NCBI GenBank assembly: GCA_030435675.1
Contig: CM059622.1
Location: 3,100,001 to 3,164,000, forward strand
Direction of reading: 5' to 3'
From: Steinernema hermaphroditum
Taxonomy: Eukaryota; Nematoda; Chromadorea; Rhabditida; Steinernematidae
Length of the DNA: 64,000 bases
In this document: positions 34,759-46,194 of the stretch, one piece after another
Layout of the letters: the number at the start of each line of letters is the position of its first letter
Numbering within the stretch: the first letter of the stretch is position 1
Position numbers and translations under genes: made by a program
The notes under the pieces: model-generated
Told to the model about the DNA's origin: nothing
Databases searched by the model: none
Seen by the model: the letters and a program-made list of their open reading frames with translations, nothing else

Positions 34759-37731
34759 CTACCGGAACTCCTGCCAATCCTCGATCCCTAGAGCTTCCAG
34801 CTCTTCTTCCTTTTCGGCGATTTGGTCGCGGATAATCGTCTAAAAACGAGCAACCTAATCGAACGGAACACAAGCGGATAGTTACCCTGGCGCTGGAAAT
34901 CATCTTCTTCGCCTGGTATGCGTTCAGATTCCCAATCTTCAAAACGAGATCGTTGATGGGGGCTCGAGCGACAGCGGCGACATTCCGGTATCCGGCAGCA
35001 AAAAGCTGTTGAGCCCTTCCGCGCTTCACGCAGTCAATTTGGAGAAGTGGGATCAGCTCCTGTTTCGTGCAGTCCGAAAGCTTCTTCACTAAATCCGGGA
35101 GCAGCTGTCTTAGGGACCACAGGGACGTCACTTTCTCAGAAAAGCGTGCCACCGATGAGGCTTGGGCGATGGTCGACTGAAGCGTTGACTGGATCCAGCC
35201 ACGCGTTACAGAGAACTGCTCCGCCACCTTCCACAGTGGCTCCTGGTTCCAAATCTTCTGCATCATAAGGGCGATGTACAACCGCAGGGCGGAGTCACCA
35301 GCTTCCTGCAGTTGCATGTTGATCAAGAAATGTACGTATGTACCCACCAATTTGCTCCTTGAGACAATACACTGAAATATCCGGGATTCCGGGAGATTCA
35401 TCTTGCCTAGCAGCTCCTTCTCGCACTGCGGCAGCTTCACGTACTCGTTGTGGAACAGATCCCAGTTAATATCGACATAAACGTCGTAGGGCGAGATTGT
35501 ATAAAGCAAATGGAGATGCGAGGAGAGCACGATCCCGAGCTCCAGATTTCCTACCAAATCTGAATTTATCTGCTGAGCCGTCGTCGGGGACATGCTGGCA
35601 TTGAAGGTGGCGCTTCCCAGGGTTGTCGTCTTGAAATAGTCCTGGAGAAAGATGAAAGTTCAGATCATAGGGAGGGAGGCGGTACCTGGTCGCCGTCTAT
35701 CATCTTCTCTGCTCTTAGGCGATCAAGTACGCGTTCCATAAAGTCGAACGCCTTCTTTGGACTTCTCTGCACTCCGAACAGCGTCCCGGATACAATCTGT
35801 TGAAGTTCTTCTAGTGACTTGCACAGATTTAACGAAATCAGATCCAATACGAAAGCGGCCATTTGAGCTTCGTCGCCAAGGGAAGATTCACATCGCATCA
35901 TCGGCGATAACAGCATATCTCTAAACTAAAGGCCTCTGTAGGCTCAATCCAACCAGTTCGCTGATTACCGTACGCTCTTCCGGACCAGAGTGGACAATGG
36001 TGACGCAGTCTCCACTGTCGTCCAACCCGGCACGTCCCGCTCTGCCTATCATCTGCATGTACTGAGCCTTGCTCAATGGATTTCGACCGACTAGCGGCGT
36101 CTTAATGATCACTCGACGGGCGGGCAGGTTCACGCCGGCAGCCAACGTGGAGGTCGCACATATCACGCAGATCACTTGGTCCTGGAAGGCGCTTTCGATG
36201 TGCTTCCGCTCTTCGCCGGTCAGTCCGGAGTGGTGATACGCAACTCCGGATCGGAGCCCCGCTTCCAGGACGGGACAGATTCGTCCATCGCAGTCTTCGC
36301 GGATCTGATCGATGATCATTTGCCGTTTCGCTTTGTGGAGGTCGCGGATGGCTTTGGGGAAGAGACCAGCGAGCAGCTTGCACACATTTTCACAATTTTG
36401 CCTCGACGGACAGAAGATGATTGCGGATTTCTGAGGCACGACGTCTTGGAGCAGCATCGCCAGTCCATCGACATCCCGTTTTGCTAGAATCGGCTGGAAG
36501 AAACGATTATCTCGCAGTTTCATTGTAACTAACGTTGGGTTTCAGATCTCTTTCGTGGATCAGATGTCCTCCGGGATCGACTCTATACAGCGTGTCGCCA
36601 ATTTTTACTCGTTCCGTTAATTCTACCTGGAAGGTACTGCACTCGAAAGCAGAGAGAGGAACGCGGTCTTACAGGCCTGAAATTTGTCGTGTACACATAG
36701 GCTTTCATGTATTTTGCGAGCTCCTCAATATTGCTCAGAGTCGCCGACATGCCGATTACTTGACCAGATGCTAAAAAAGAAAAACTCGATGTGAGATCAT
36801 CGAGGAAATAGGCTACCCTTGTACATATATTTGGCGAGCAGCTGCTCCAGAATTGCACCGCGACCGCCCTCTCCCAGCATGTGCATTTCGTCAACGACCA
36901 CGAGGCCTATAGAGTCCAGCCTGTCCGTTTCGATTAAGGAGTTTATGAGCATGTTCGCCTTCTCGATAGTGGCCACGAAGATCGAGTTCCTCCTTCGCCG
37001 CTTTATTGGCGGCAAACGACCGTAACTTGCGGCGTACTGTTCAACGCAGATGGAGAAGTCATCCTCGAACGCGGAGAGAGTTGTCATCTAGAAGTGGATG
37101 GGATTATCGATAATCGGCGGTAGGGCTACCTTCTCTTGGACAATCGCAACGTAGGGAAGGATTAGTATGCAGTTCTTCTTGTTGACTAGTAGTTCTCGGA
37201 GCATCAGCACCTCGGCCACAAGGGTTTTTCCTGCACCCGTGGGAAGGCAAATGATTACGTTGGAACCGCGCAGAAGGGGCTCCTGTGAGAGGCACTCCTT
37301 CTGCCACTCTAAACACGGACACAGTCCACCAGCGATGCCCACCACATACCGTAAAGGTCCTTTATCCGTCTCTTCTCTTTGTAGCGCTCCCTCACGCCGT
37401 CGGGCAGATCGCAGAATCGAAAGCCGTTCTTGCATGGACTTCCCGATATGAACATTCTACCCAGCTTCGCCAGGTCCACGCCGTTTTTGCTCTCTTCGGC
37501 GCTTTCATTGGCGAGCCGAAGCGGCTTCCGTTCGATGGAGTGTTCGCCTCTGAGGGGAGTGATCGGACCGACAGCCTGGCACGCGTTTCGCTTCAGTGAG
37601 GACGTGGAGAAAGGACTCTTGAAGGGTTCTATTGTCTTCCGAGTGCAATGTAGAATGCGGCCCGAGTCGGTGACCGTTCGGTTGGGAAGCCGCGGGGGAG
37701 TCGCTCTGGTGACATTCGCCACGTCGTTCAT
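34759..37731 (-). CDS. helq-1: HELQ-type DNA repair helicase, nine exons
   Basis: Exons 37731-37350, 37308-37130, 37087-36817, 36770-36673, 36626-36534, 36493-35969, 35925-35686, 35641-34886 and 34839-34759 join in frame to 874 residues. Superfamily 2 motifs in order: [13 protein letters not shown], Ia [86 protein letters not shown]. There is no polymerase domain, so it is HELQ rather than POLQ. The end ([20 protein letters not shown]) resembles the helix-hairpin-helix of the family. HELQ unwinds DNA in crosslink and double-strand break repair. An acceptor 5 bp before the ATG marks likely trans-splicing. Introns of 40 and 43 bp at 36494 and 35926 were resolved by phase. The 5' end is duplicated at 47.2 kb. 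Confidence 0.95.
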
Positions 37732-38600
37732 AGGACTGAAATGAAAAAAGTACGAAGAAACCATAACACGACGCGATTCGCGCAAACGTCTCTTACAATC
37801 ATGAATCGTACGATACAACAAATCATACACGCTCCATAGGCTGATAATACGTGATAAATATGCGAGAAAAGCGACTCACGCATATGGATGTAACAGAACG
37901 AATCGCGACAGTCACCAGAACATGGATATATGAAGATGAGAAGTCAAGTAGACAGTGGATCTGCAAAGTGTCTGTCTCCAGACAGCTGAAGGCTGGTAGA
38001 CAGTCTGACGACGAGATGCCAGTTTATTTGCAAACAGAGACCGCTAGACAATCTAATGACCGAAAGTTTGTCTATAGACCGAATAAGGCTGTTAGACAGT
38101 CTTGTTGTAAAAGTTGTTATCTACAAACCGAATTTGGCTGCTATTTAGACGTCTGTGTCAACAGACACAGTGTCTATGTGCAGATAGAGGAAGGCACAGA
38201 TTTAACAAAACAAGCAAACATCGGCGGGTTTGGCACAGATGACTGAAAAAAAATCGTATTTCCACGGCCGATGGTTGAATTTAGCGTTTTCGAAAAAACA
38301 GAAATTCCCGCATTTTTAAGGCTGAACATGACTAGGGAAAATCGACTCTTCTACCCCGCGAGGTTCAGCAAAGGCGATTTGGGGTTTCCTGATCGTCTCG
38401 TCGCGCGATTGTGAAATTCGCAAGATTTACTCTTTGGACAGTTATTTTTGAAGATTTCCATTGGTTTTGTGTTAAATATCTGGCGTGTGCAAAAATGCAA
38501 AGAGTGCAAAAAATACGAATGGTCAAATCCACATGGGGGAGAAAATAATAGACACAATGATGACCAAAATGTATTAATGTAACAACGAACAAAAACAGAA
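37732..38600. other. helq-1 upstream region with TAGACAGTC minisatellite
   Basis: The whole segment to about 38475 is the parental copy of the duplication at 47.4-48.9 kb. At about 37950-38170 a unit of some 45-55 bp containing TAGACAGTCT and CGAA(T/A)...GGCTG repeats four to five times with divergence. No gene is seen. Confidence 0.6.
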
Positions 38601-38873
38601 TTAGTGCTCAAAACAGATACGTTCGAGGATGAAATCACGGGCATGCGACGAGAGATCAACGTGCTGCTGCTTGGCAACCACCATCTTCAAGTCATCAACA
38701 GAAGCCGCCTTCACGCTTTCCGCCAGCAAGGAGAAGAAATTGGTTCACGAACTGGAGTTTCTCGACCGGGGAAATGTCCTTGGGGGATGCGCTTCGGAGA
38801 TAGTCCTCACAGCGGTTCATGACCTTCTTGCACTGATACATGTCGAGAAAAAGGAGGTACTTGAAGGAGTTTT
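38601..38873 (-). pseudogene. Relict last exon of a BTB-domain gene
   Basis: A good acceptor (TTTTCTCATCCAG) opens a frame reading NSFKYLLFLDMYQCKKVMNR and CEDYLRSASPKDISPVEKLQ, the C-terminal half of a BTB/POZ domain (C. elegans BATH/BTB type). Near 38745 the frame is lost, and coding character continues one frame over as LLAESVKAASVDDLKMVV to a stop at 38601. No upstream exon with the rest of the BTB domain is seen before the transposon block. I judge it a broken gene fragment. A single-base assembly error is the alternative for the frameshift. Confidence 0.6.
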
Positions 38874-39387
38874 CTGGATGAGAAAAGCAAGCAAGATAGA
38901 CAACTAGTCAGGGCTGCGCGAGAGGTTAACTTTTGCGGTGTGAAAGTTTTGGAAAAAAAGTAGGTTGCTGCTCTAGAATATGTCCACGATCGTTTCGCTC
39001 GCTCGTCTCGCTCGTCTAATGGCTATATCAACGCAGGCAAAGTGGTTGGAAAGTTCGTATGTTGATGGGAGTGATTTCTTCTCGGGTGAAAAGGCGGCAG
39101 TCTTGAACTTCCGTGCGGTTCCGCTCCGCACCGTTCGTTACAAAAAAAAAGTAAAAAAAATGAAAATGGAGGTTTTCCATGGATCCATGGGTCCCGCCGC
39201 GATCAGCCTGTTCCATGTTTTCCCGCCCATTCCATGTTTTATACCTTCTAATTTTTTTATGTAGAGCTTGCAGTTTTATAGCAGTAGGCTTTTATTCTTA
39301 ACAGTACAGTACATTTTGGCGAGACATTCAAAGGACAGTGATATCGCAAAGATGTCACAGGGAACATTACAAAGGAAAATCTAAGAA
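38874..39387. other. Between BTB relict and Helitron, nothing recognised
   Basis: AT-rich DNA with short inverted words (CCATGGATCCATGG at about 39178) and no coding support. Confidence 0.5.
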
Positions 39388-42300
39388 TCAGATAGTGGGA
39401 GGTCCACAAATCCTGGTGCAGACCACGTTGTACATCTTCGGCTTCTTTGTTGGGTTATCTCGTGCAGCGCAGACACAGAGATCTTCAGCTCTTCGGACTC
39501 TTGTAAGGGCGACGTAAAGGACCGTGGCTGAAGACAGGGCTTGTGAGGAGAAGGCCGAGTTTGTCTAAGGTTTGGCCTTGGGCCTTGTTGATGGACATTA
39601 CGTAGCAGAGGCGGAGGCGAAGCTGGCGACGCTTGAATGAGAAAGTAGGACCGCACTTGTCGACGTGTTTAAAGTATATTGGAGCGATAAAGATTCGCTT
39701 TTCTCCGTTCGTCGGACGGTTCACAAACTTGCAGAGGACTCCCGTGTCCATCATTTTGACGACAATCAGTTTCGTGCCGTTGCAAAGGCCTGCATCGACG
39801 TCGAGATTCCTCAAAAGCATTACCATTCCCCCCTCCAGTTCAAGGAAATGCTTAGGCATTCCAGAAGGCGTCCGATGATGAAAGGATTCGGGGCCGATAG
39901 GGTAGTGGCAGTACAGTGTAGAGGCAGTCGACGGTGGGTTCATCGATGGCTTCGTATTCCCCATCATCGTTCAGTTCGTAGTAGCCAGTACCGACCTTCT
40001 CGGCGTATTCTCTGTAGTTAGCTTTGGCGTCTCCAATTCTCATGTTTCTTGTCAGCTGAAGCTTTCGGAAGTCGTCGTAGTGGGTCGAGTATTTGAATGA
40101 GGCTCTGAGGTGCTCGATGGGAGAGGCGGCTCCTTCGACAACCGGGAGCAGCTGCTTCCAGTCTCCGGACATCAGGACCACCTTCCCGCCGAAAGGCCGG
40201 TACTTCATCGGATCGTCGTATTGGAGGACGTCGCGGCAGTGTTGCTGGATGCTGTCGATGAGTTTTCGGTGGGACATGGTAACTTCGTCCCAAATTATGA
40301 TGTCGGCTTCGGCGATCTTCTTTCCTTGTTCGCTGTTGACGCTGTAGTTCGGGACAGGTCGATTCGGTGCTACTTTGAAGGCCAAGTGGACGGTTTTTCC
40401 TGAGATCAGAAGAGTCGCCGCCATGACGTTTCCTCGGTCGTCGATGATGGTAATCGGCGACGCGATCTTCGGGAATCCGCGGCTGCATTTTCCGGTCGCG
40501 TCTTTGCACTTGTGTTTCTCATTGCAGTGGTGATGCATGAGGGTGGTGACCAACTTGAAGAGTTCGGGTTCTTCCTTGGGGTCGGGAACAGCAGTGGTAA
40601 TGTATTTGCCGACAAATTCTCCCGTGTTCTCGAAGTCCTCAGGGTACTGTCCCAAGCGTCCACAATCGGTGTAGAAATGAATGACAGATACTTCCTGCTT
40701 CTGCCGACCTTCTCGGAGTACTCCAGCATGTCTTCGTCTGCCTCTTCCAGTGATGCCGAACGAATCCGAAATCCCATCCAGTCCGATTCTCAAGCGAGTC
40801 CGAGTCCGGGCTCGAAAAAATTTACTGGACTCGTCGGGTCTCGAGTCCAAAACGAGTCCGAATTTCGCTTGAAATTTTGGCGGGAAAGTTGGAAATTGAT
40901 GGTGTTTTCTGCCCACTCGGTTTTTTTTTCTTTTTTTCTTTTTACGTCTCCACGTTTCAGTACTCATAGCGGACACTGTTTTGACAGTCACATGCAGAAA
41001 ACGGCTTTCAGTAATTTTTTAAGTTATGTCCAATTCAATCAAAAATTACGAACGGATTGTGGGAATTGGGCGGAATCGCCACAGAAATACCTCGAAACGA
41101 AGCGGCACATACAGTAGCTGCCCGATCGAACGCTGTTCCAACTAAACAATATGCGACTGCTGCTCTTGGCGCTACTTTTTAGCAGCTTTTTTAAGACCGA
41201 GCCATACTTGTGAGACGCGGGTTACGTCTTAAATTTTTGTTTGCGATTTTTGAGCACAAATTTCTCTAGCTTGCTGAAATTTAAACTGCACACAGAAGTC
41301 GTACATCACTCAGGAACAGTTTACTAGAAGGATCACTGGGGCAAGAACGGTAACTCGTGAGCTGTGTTTGATTCTTTCTGTGTCTCACCATGTGAGTCGT
41401 GCCTCAAATCCATGTGATACAGAAAGAATCTCTCGTGACTGAGCAGCGTGCAGTTTCAATTTCAGCAGTTCACTTAAGACTAAACTTACAAAAAGTAAAC
41501 AAAAATTCGAGACATAGCTTGTATCACGCAATGCACTAGCCAGCAAGCAAGCAGCGCCAAGAACAGTAAGCGCAGATTGTTTAGTCGGAAGAGCGTGTCT
41601 ATCGTGTAGCGCCATTGCATAGGTACGTAGGACCCAAATCCGGTTCACCGCCAGGAAAGAGAAGGGGGAAGGCCAAGGGATCGATGTTCTCGTCATAGAA
41701 GGGCAGCTTCCTGAGGTAGTATCTGTCGTTTTTGAATTGGAACCAAGTTCCTCTGGGGGCGGGGCCGTCGTGGTCGGGATCGGGAGTGTAGACTTCGGAG
41801 ACGGAATTCAGCTTCAAGACTTGTCTCTCGTGAAGATCGGCGCCCTTCTGTCGTTCTTCTCGGTCATGGACTTCTAAGCGGGACAGGACGATTACTTTTT
41901 CGAATCTTGTAGGCTGATTCGTTTCTTGAGCTTCTTTGTAGAGCTCGTAAGTCATTTTGAAGGACTGGGCGAGGGGATTGTGATTGTTAATGAACTCTGT
42001 GAGTGCTTGGATGATGTCACGCGGGATGGTCGCTCCGGAGAAGCTCTTCAAGTGCTCGATTCTTCTGTCGGTCTGCTGTTCGGTTCCGTCGATGCACTAG
42101 ACTTGAGCGAAAATGGGCTTCTTCCCGTTGGGCGGGACGACACTTGAGATGCGGTGCTGCACGCTTCCTTGTACAATCACCACTGGATCGCCGTTGGTTT
42201 TGAGGATTCTCTTGCCTTTTCCGTCGGAGTTTCCAACGGCTCCTGTTGTCGACGCCACTTGGAACGGCGAGTTCAACATTATCGATTGGGCTTGAAGGTC

Positions 42301-42456
42301 GCCCCACTTCTTTTCCCTCTGGAGATCTCGGTCGAAGAACATGAGCAACTGGTCGGAGAACTTCAGGATATTTGGGACTTGGCTATGCGTGTGGCATCGA
42401 AGGAAAGTGCGAACGAAACCGATGCTGCTCATACATACTTTATCACATTGGCGCAT
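39388..42456 (-). mobile_element. Decayed Helitron (Rep-helicase transposon)
   Basis: Minus-strand fragments of a Helitron protein lie in the expected order. At 42456-41599 is the pre-Rep region (PNILKFSDQLLMFF, QHRISSVVPPNGKKPIFAQV, then FYDENIDPLAFPLLFPGGE). At 40700-39852 are the Helitron segment FKLVTTLMHHHCNEKHKC with GKCSRGFP and the Pif1-type helicase (IIIWDEVTMSHRKLIDSI, VVLMSGDWKQLLPVV). At 39970-39388 are the end (YVMSINKAQGQTLDKLGL, then YVALTRVRRAEDL in another frame). The HUH Rep core and helicase motif I are missing. There is an in-frame TAG near 42098 and a frameshift near 39525. It is a dead copy. I did not find its 5' TC or 3' CTRR ends. Confidence 0.88.
40781..41598. other. 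Noncoding stretch interrupting the Helitron
   Basis: The Rep-encoding part is replaced by noncoding AT-rich DNA. Its start repeats GAGTCC and CGAGTCC words (40790-40865). No intact gene is seen. It may be a nested insertion or a deletion scar. Confidence 0.5.
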
Positions 42457-42507
42457 TTAAGTCAGTTCCGAAAAGTAACCATTTGCCAGAAATAGGCTGC
42501 TGCACGA

Positions 42508-43476
42508 ATGGAGCTCTCCTCTGACGTTCCCCCTTGCGATTCACCGCTTCCACGAGCTGATCAGGATAGTGGTGAGTCCCTCAACGACACCGTGAAGTGT
42601 CCTGCTACTTCGAGCATTCTCGGCTCTTTGCCGATAGAGGTCGTCTATGACATATTCAGCATCAATCTCGATATCCAGAGGTCAGATTTCATTCAGTTAG
42701 AAGGAGCTTTCGGTCAAATAGCCCAAGAAAAGCCGAAAGTGGCGTACGTGAGCTTACAGGGAATGTTTCGCAGCGATCCCTCAGAACGAGGTCAAGACGA
42801 AGAACCGGAGCTCCTCAGGGAAATGCACCAGCTCAACGGCGTACGTATCAAAGAAGTTATTATTTCTTATGCACATGTACGGTCGACGGTGGAGCCTGAC
42901 TGGGAAGTGATCAGGCTGGCGATGAAGGGCCATTATGAAAAATTCGAGCTTCGTTTTCGTGACACCACACCGCTTGTGGACCAAATGTTAGCTTCGATCC
43001 CAAGTGCGATGTGTCAAGAAGTGACAATTGCATATGCGAGTTACGAACTTGAGAACCTTTTTGTTAGCCGCTTTTTGCGGCAGCGACATGGACACCGGAT
43101 CAGCCTAACGTCTACATCGGGATGTCTAAACTCGGAAAATGCTGATTTGGCTTTTAAACTGTTTCTAAGCGACAAAATGGAACGTCTTCTGATACTGAGA
43201 TACGGTGAAGCTAGTGAAAAAACTGAAAGGAAGTTCGAGGAGCTCCTTGATTTCTTCTTCAACCGAGCCACGGCGGACTACTATCTCTTTGCTGGCACTT
43301 TTTCTTCGGAGGCGCTGACACCACTGCTTCTTTCGAAGGGCGCTGTGAAGAAAGAGATCGGCGAGCGCTTTGTCACTTCGTATACATTGACGAAAGGAGA
43401 TGTACTTTTGGAAGTTCGCATGAGCGTTGGTGTGTATTTCGGTGCGAATTTCTGTCGGATTGTGCAAGATAACTAA
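42508..43476 (+). CDS. Lineage-specific F-box-like protein, single exon
   Basis: An uninterrupted frame of 322 residues. Near residues 36-52 SSILGSLPIEVVYDIFSINL resembles the start of an F-box (LPxExxxxIF). The rest is a mixed helix-strand repeat-like region (KMERLLILRYGE, FEELLDFFFNRAT) as in nematode F-box-associated families. No intron, unlike the neighbours. An acceptor-like TTTGCCAG lies 21 bp before the ATG. It lies between a Helitron and a retroelement in an accessory block and could be young or a pseudogene. Function would be substrate selection for ubiquitination if the F-box is real. Confidence 0.6.
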   Translation: MELSSDVPPCDSPLPRADQDSGESLNDTVKCPATSSILGSLPIEVVYDIFSINLDIQRSDFIQLEGAFGQIAQEKPKVAYVSLQGMFRSDPSERGQDEEPELLREMHQLNGVRIKEVIISYAHVRSTVEPDWEVIRLAMKGHYEKFELRFRDTTPLVDQMLASIPSAMCQEVTIAYASYELENLFVSRFLRQRHGHRISLTSTSGCLNSENADLAFKLFLSDKMERLLILRYGEASEKTERKFEELLDFFFNRATADYYLFAGTFSSEALTPLLLSKGAVKKEIGERFVTSYTLTKGDVLLEVRMSVGVYFGANFCRIVQDN

Positions 43477-43639
43477 ACGAACTTGTTGTTCATTAACTTG
43501 TTATTCGGTAACGAAACAAAGTCCTTCAATATTGAAAATCACAAAATCAGCCCGAAGACTATTGTTCTTATTGCTTGCCAAACCCTGCATCAGATCAAAG
43601 TTTAAGTAAGTTTATTTAAAATGTACTGCAATCCTGAAC

Positions 43640-44976
43640 TGGTGTCTTCGAAACTGTGCGGTTCCCGAGAAGATGGCCGACGCGTCGACGATTCTGCTGT
43701 TCAAGAAGGGAGACCCGATGCTGCTGAAGAACTACAGGCCGATATCATTGCTCTCCGCTGTGTACAAGATTCTAACAAAGGTGATTGTCACTCGGATTGA
43801 GCGGATTTTGGATGCTGAGCAGCCAGAAGAGCAAGCGGGATTCCGAAGAAGATACTCCACCGTCGACCACCTTCAATCCGTGAATCTTCTGAAGACGTGA
43901 AGACGCGCGAATACAGGATACCGCTCTTCATCGCTTTCATCGACTTTGAGAAGGCGTTCGACTCCGTGGAAATCAACGCTGTGTGGAATGCGATAAGGCG
44001 ACAAGGAGTTCCGGCTGCGATCATCAACCTGCTACGGAAGATCTACGGTCAGGCCGCGTCGTATGTCCAACTCGGAGAAGAACGGGTGCCGATCAAGATC
44101 CAACGAGGAGTCCGCCAGGGCGATACCATCAGCCCGAAACTCTTCACGGCGACGCTCGAAGAAGTCTTCAGAGAGCTCGACTGGCAAGACTTTGGGATCA
44201 ACATCAATGGTACGAAGCTCTCGAATCTTCGATTTGCAGACGATATCGCGTTGATCGCCAACACAGAAGAAGAGCTGCAGCAGATGGTGTCCGAACTCGA
44301 CGAAGCGTCCAGAAGAAGCGGTCTTAGAATGAACCGGGAGAAGACAAAGATACTGGCCAAAGAGGAAGCGTCGATTATACTGAACGGAGAAGAAATCGAA
44401 CAAGGCGAAGCTTTCATCTACCTCGGGCAGGAAGTCAGGCTGAGGAGAGACCACTACAAGGAGATCACCCGAAGAATCCAGAGCGGATGGAACGTCTTCA
44501 GACGGTACAAGGATTTCCTGACCTCCAGAAGCGTCCTGATGCGATGGAAACGAAGACTTTTCGATCAATGCGTTCTCCCCGCCATGCTGTACGGATCCGA
44601 AACTTGGTCGCTCACGAAGTCGGCGAGGAAGAGGCTTGCGACCACTCAACGACGGATGGAACGCCGAATGGCCGGAGTCCGTCTGCTAGACAGGAGGACC
44701 AACGAATGGCTCCGAGGCGTCACGAAGGTGAAGGACATCGACGAAGCGGCAAGAAGAAGGAAGTGGAACTTCGCCTGGAAGATGGCGAACGGAAGCCCGG
44801 AGAAGTGGTACAATCGACTCGAAGAATGGCGCCCGCCTGTGAAGAGACCTCTCGGAAGACCTCGGACCCGATGGAGCGATGACTTAACGAAGAAAGTAGG
44901 CAGCAGAAGATGGCGACATCGAGCGATACAAGAAACCAGGCAGCGATGGATAGATTTGGGGTGCGACAACGTGTAA
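43640..44976 (+). mobile_element. 5'-truncated non-LTR retrotransposon (reverse transcriptase), frameshifted
   Basis: Two overlapping plus-strand frames encode one reverse transcriptase. Frame 1, to 43900: LLFKKGDPMLLKNYRPISLL and EEQAGFRRRYSTVDHL. Frame 2, from 43897: FIAFIDFEKAFDSV, IQRGVRQGDTISPKLF, and the catalytic LRFADDIALIA. A C-terminal region has CVLPAMLYGSETWSL and a basic tail. The endonuclease part is missing upstream, where a stop lies near 43632, so it is 5' truncated as usual for LINEs. The motifs fit RTE/RTE-like or related nematode clades. The frame break coincides with a perfect tandem duplication of TGAAGACG at 43890-43905. Apart from it the frame is open to the end, so the copy is young. 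Confidence 0.92.
43890..43905 (+). repeat. 8-bp tandem duplication breaking the reverse transcriptase
   Basis: TGAAGACG occurs twice in direct succession exactly where the reverse-transcriptase reading frame changes. One unit is enough to explain the +2 shift. No other break is seen in the remaining frame. Confidence 0.85.
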
Positions 44977-45510
44977 TATGCTAGATATCGCAATAAAATT
45001 CGTAAATTCGTATTCCGAGGGGCTGACCCTGTAATCTTGACAGTTTTCTTCGTATCCAAGCACCATCGCAGAATCCACCTTGGACTATCTGACCGAAAGG
45101 GCATTCTAGCCCTGTAGTCCTTAACAAATTGTGCAGAATTTGACAGATTGTGACGAGCAGCATCAGAGAATGTAAAATAAATTTTAGTTTCCGAAGTCAC
45201 GTCTCGGCGAGACTTTCAAAATGGACTCGGTTTTTCAACGACTCGGTTTGAATGTAATGTATTCATGCTCATCATACATGTACTGTACCATAAATTCATC
45301 ATCATTCTGTATACGTTTAAACATTTTCATGATCGTTTCGAATGACAGTCCTCTTGTCTGCATACATAACGTATATGTATATTGCAAAGCCGCCACAAGT
45401 TACTGTTCGTTCGTCTTGATGTGGGGTCTTGTTGTAAAAGACACTGCGAAATCGTCTCAGATAGCGGTCGATAAAAGTGTTTCTTGGAGGCTCTCCAAAA
45501 GAGTCAAAGT

Positions 45511-45545
45511 ATTGGGTTGGTGCATTGAAAATGTCGCTTTTTTGT
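45511..45545 (+). mobile_element. Solitary mariner-like terminal repeat
   Basis: TA followed by TTGGGTTGGTGCA and ATGTCGCTTTTTTG has the form of mariner (Tc1/mariner, DD34D) terminal repeats, which often read TTxGGTTGGTGCA with a TA duplication. I found no inverted partner or transposase nearby, so it may be a fragment or chance. Confidence 0.35.
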
Positions 45546-45841
45546 TTTTCGTCTATTTTTGGACTGTGTAACCCTGGGATCAGATGGGCTAGTGCGTTCA
45601 TACGGGTGATTGATTCTGTCCCCAGAATATGCGTTCTGGTGTACCTCCTGGACCTTGTCCACTTTCTTTGAACCATTTTATGTTTATGGTCCGCGAAGCA
45701 CCACCTGGACATCCGAAACACCGAACCTCCAAGGATCTCTCGGAGGGACTATTTATTTGATAGGTGGTATGCTGTCTTAGCTGCGCATACAGCAGGAACT
45801 TAGTTTTCATGTGCACATTCAGCCCTGTTCTTTTAATGTCA

Positions 45842-46194
45842 CAGTGGAAGCAAATTCCAAGAAGATGAAAAATTTGGTCAAAAAAGCACTTGACTCGGAA
45901 GTAACTAAACTTTCTTGTCGATTTTACAAACCGTACCCGAGGACATACAGACAAAATGGACGAGCAGCTGATGTGCTTAAATGCCATAGCGACTACTGCC
46001 CCGATGCCTTAGGCTACATGTGGAAATCGGAAGCTCCGATTTTCCATGACTTCTCCGACCCCTTGATCCGCCAGCGCAACTCATTGACCCCACTCATTTT
46101 TTATGTGTTTCCAAATAAAATCTTTTGCTTTATTTTTCGTGAATGCTGCGGTAAAGGGTACTCTAGCTACATGACCCATTGGACTACTTGGTGA
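45842..46194 (+). CDS. Hypothetical exon or small gene (orphan)
   Basis: After an acceptor-like TAATGTCACAG an open frame of about 115 residues starts VEANSKKMKNLVKKALDSEV and has CHSDYC and a C-terminal ECCGKGYSS. The polyadenylation word AATAAA lies inside it (46117). No homologue recognised and no donor partner found. It may be a relict. Confidence 0.22.

Noticed and set aside
36494..36534. Frameshift in helq-1 at 36.5 kb
   Set aside because: Explained by a 40-bp intron (donor GTTAGT, acceptor TTTCTTCCAG) that restores frame. The same holds for a 43-bp intron at 35926-35968.
40512..41117. 201-codon plus-strand frame
   Set aside because: Opposite the Helitron helicase remnant. No motif.
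44032..44649. 205-codon minus frame
   Set aside because: Antisense of the reverse transcriptase.
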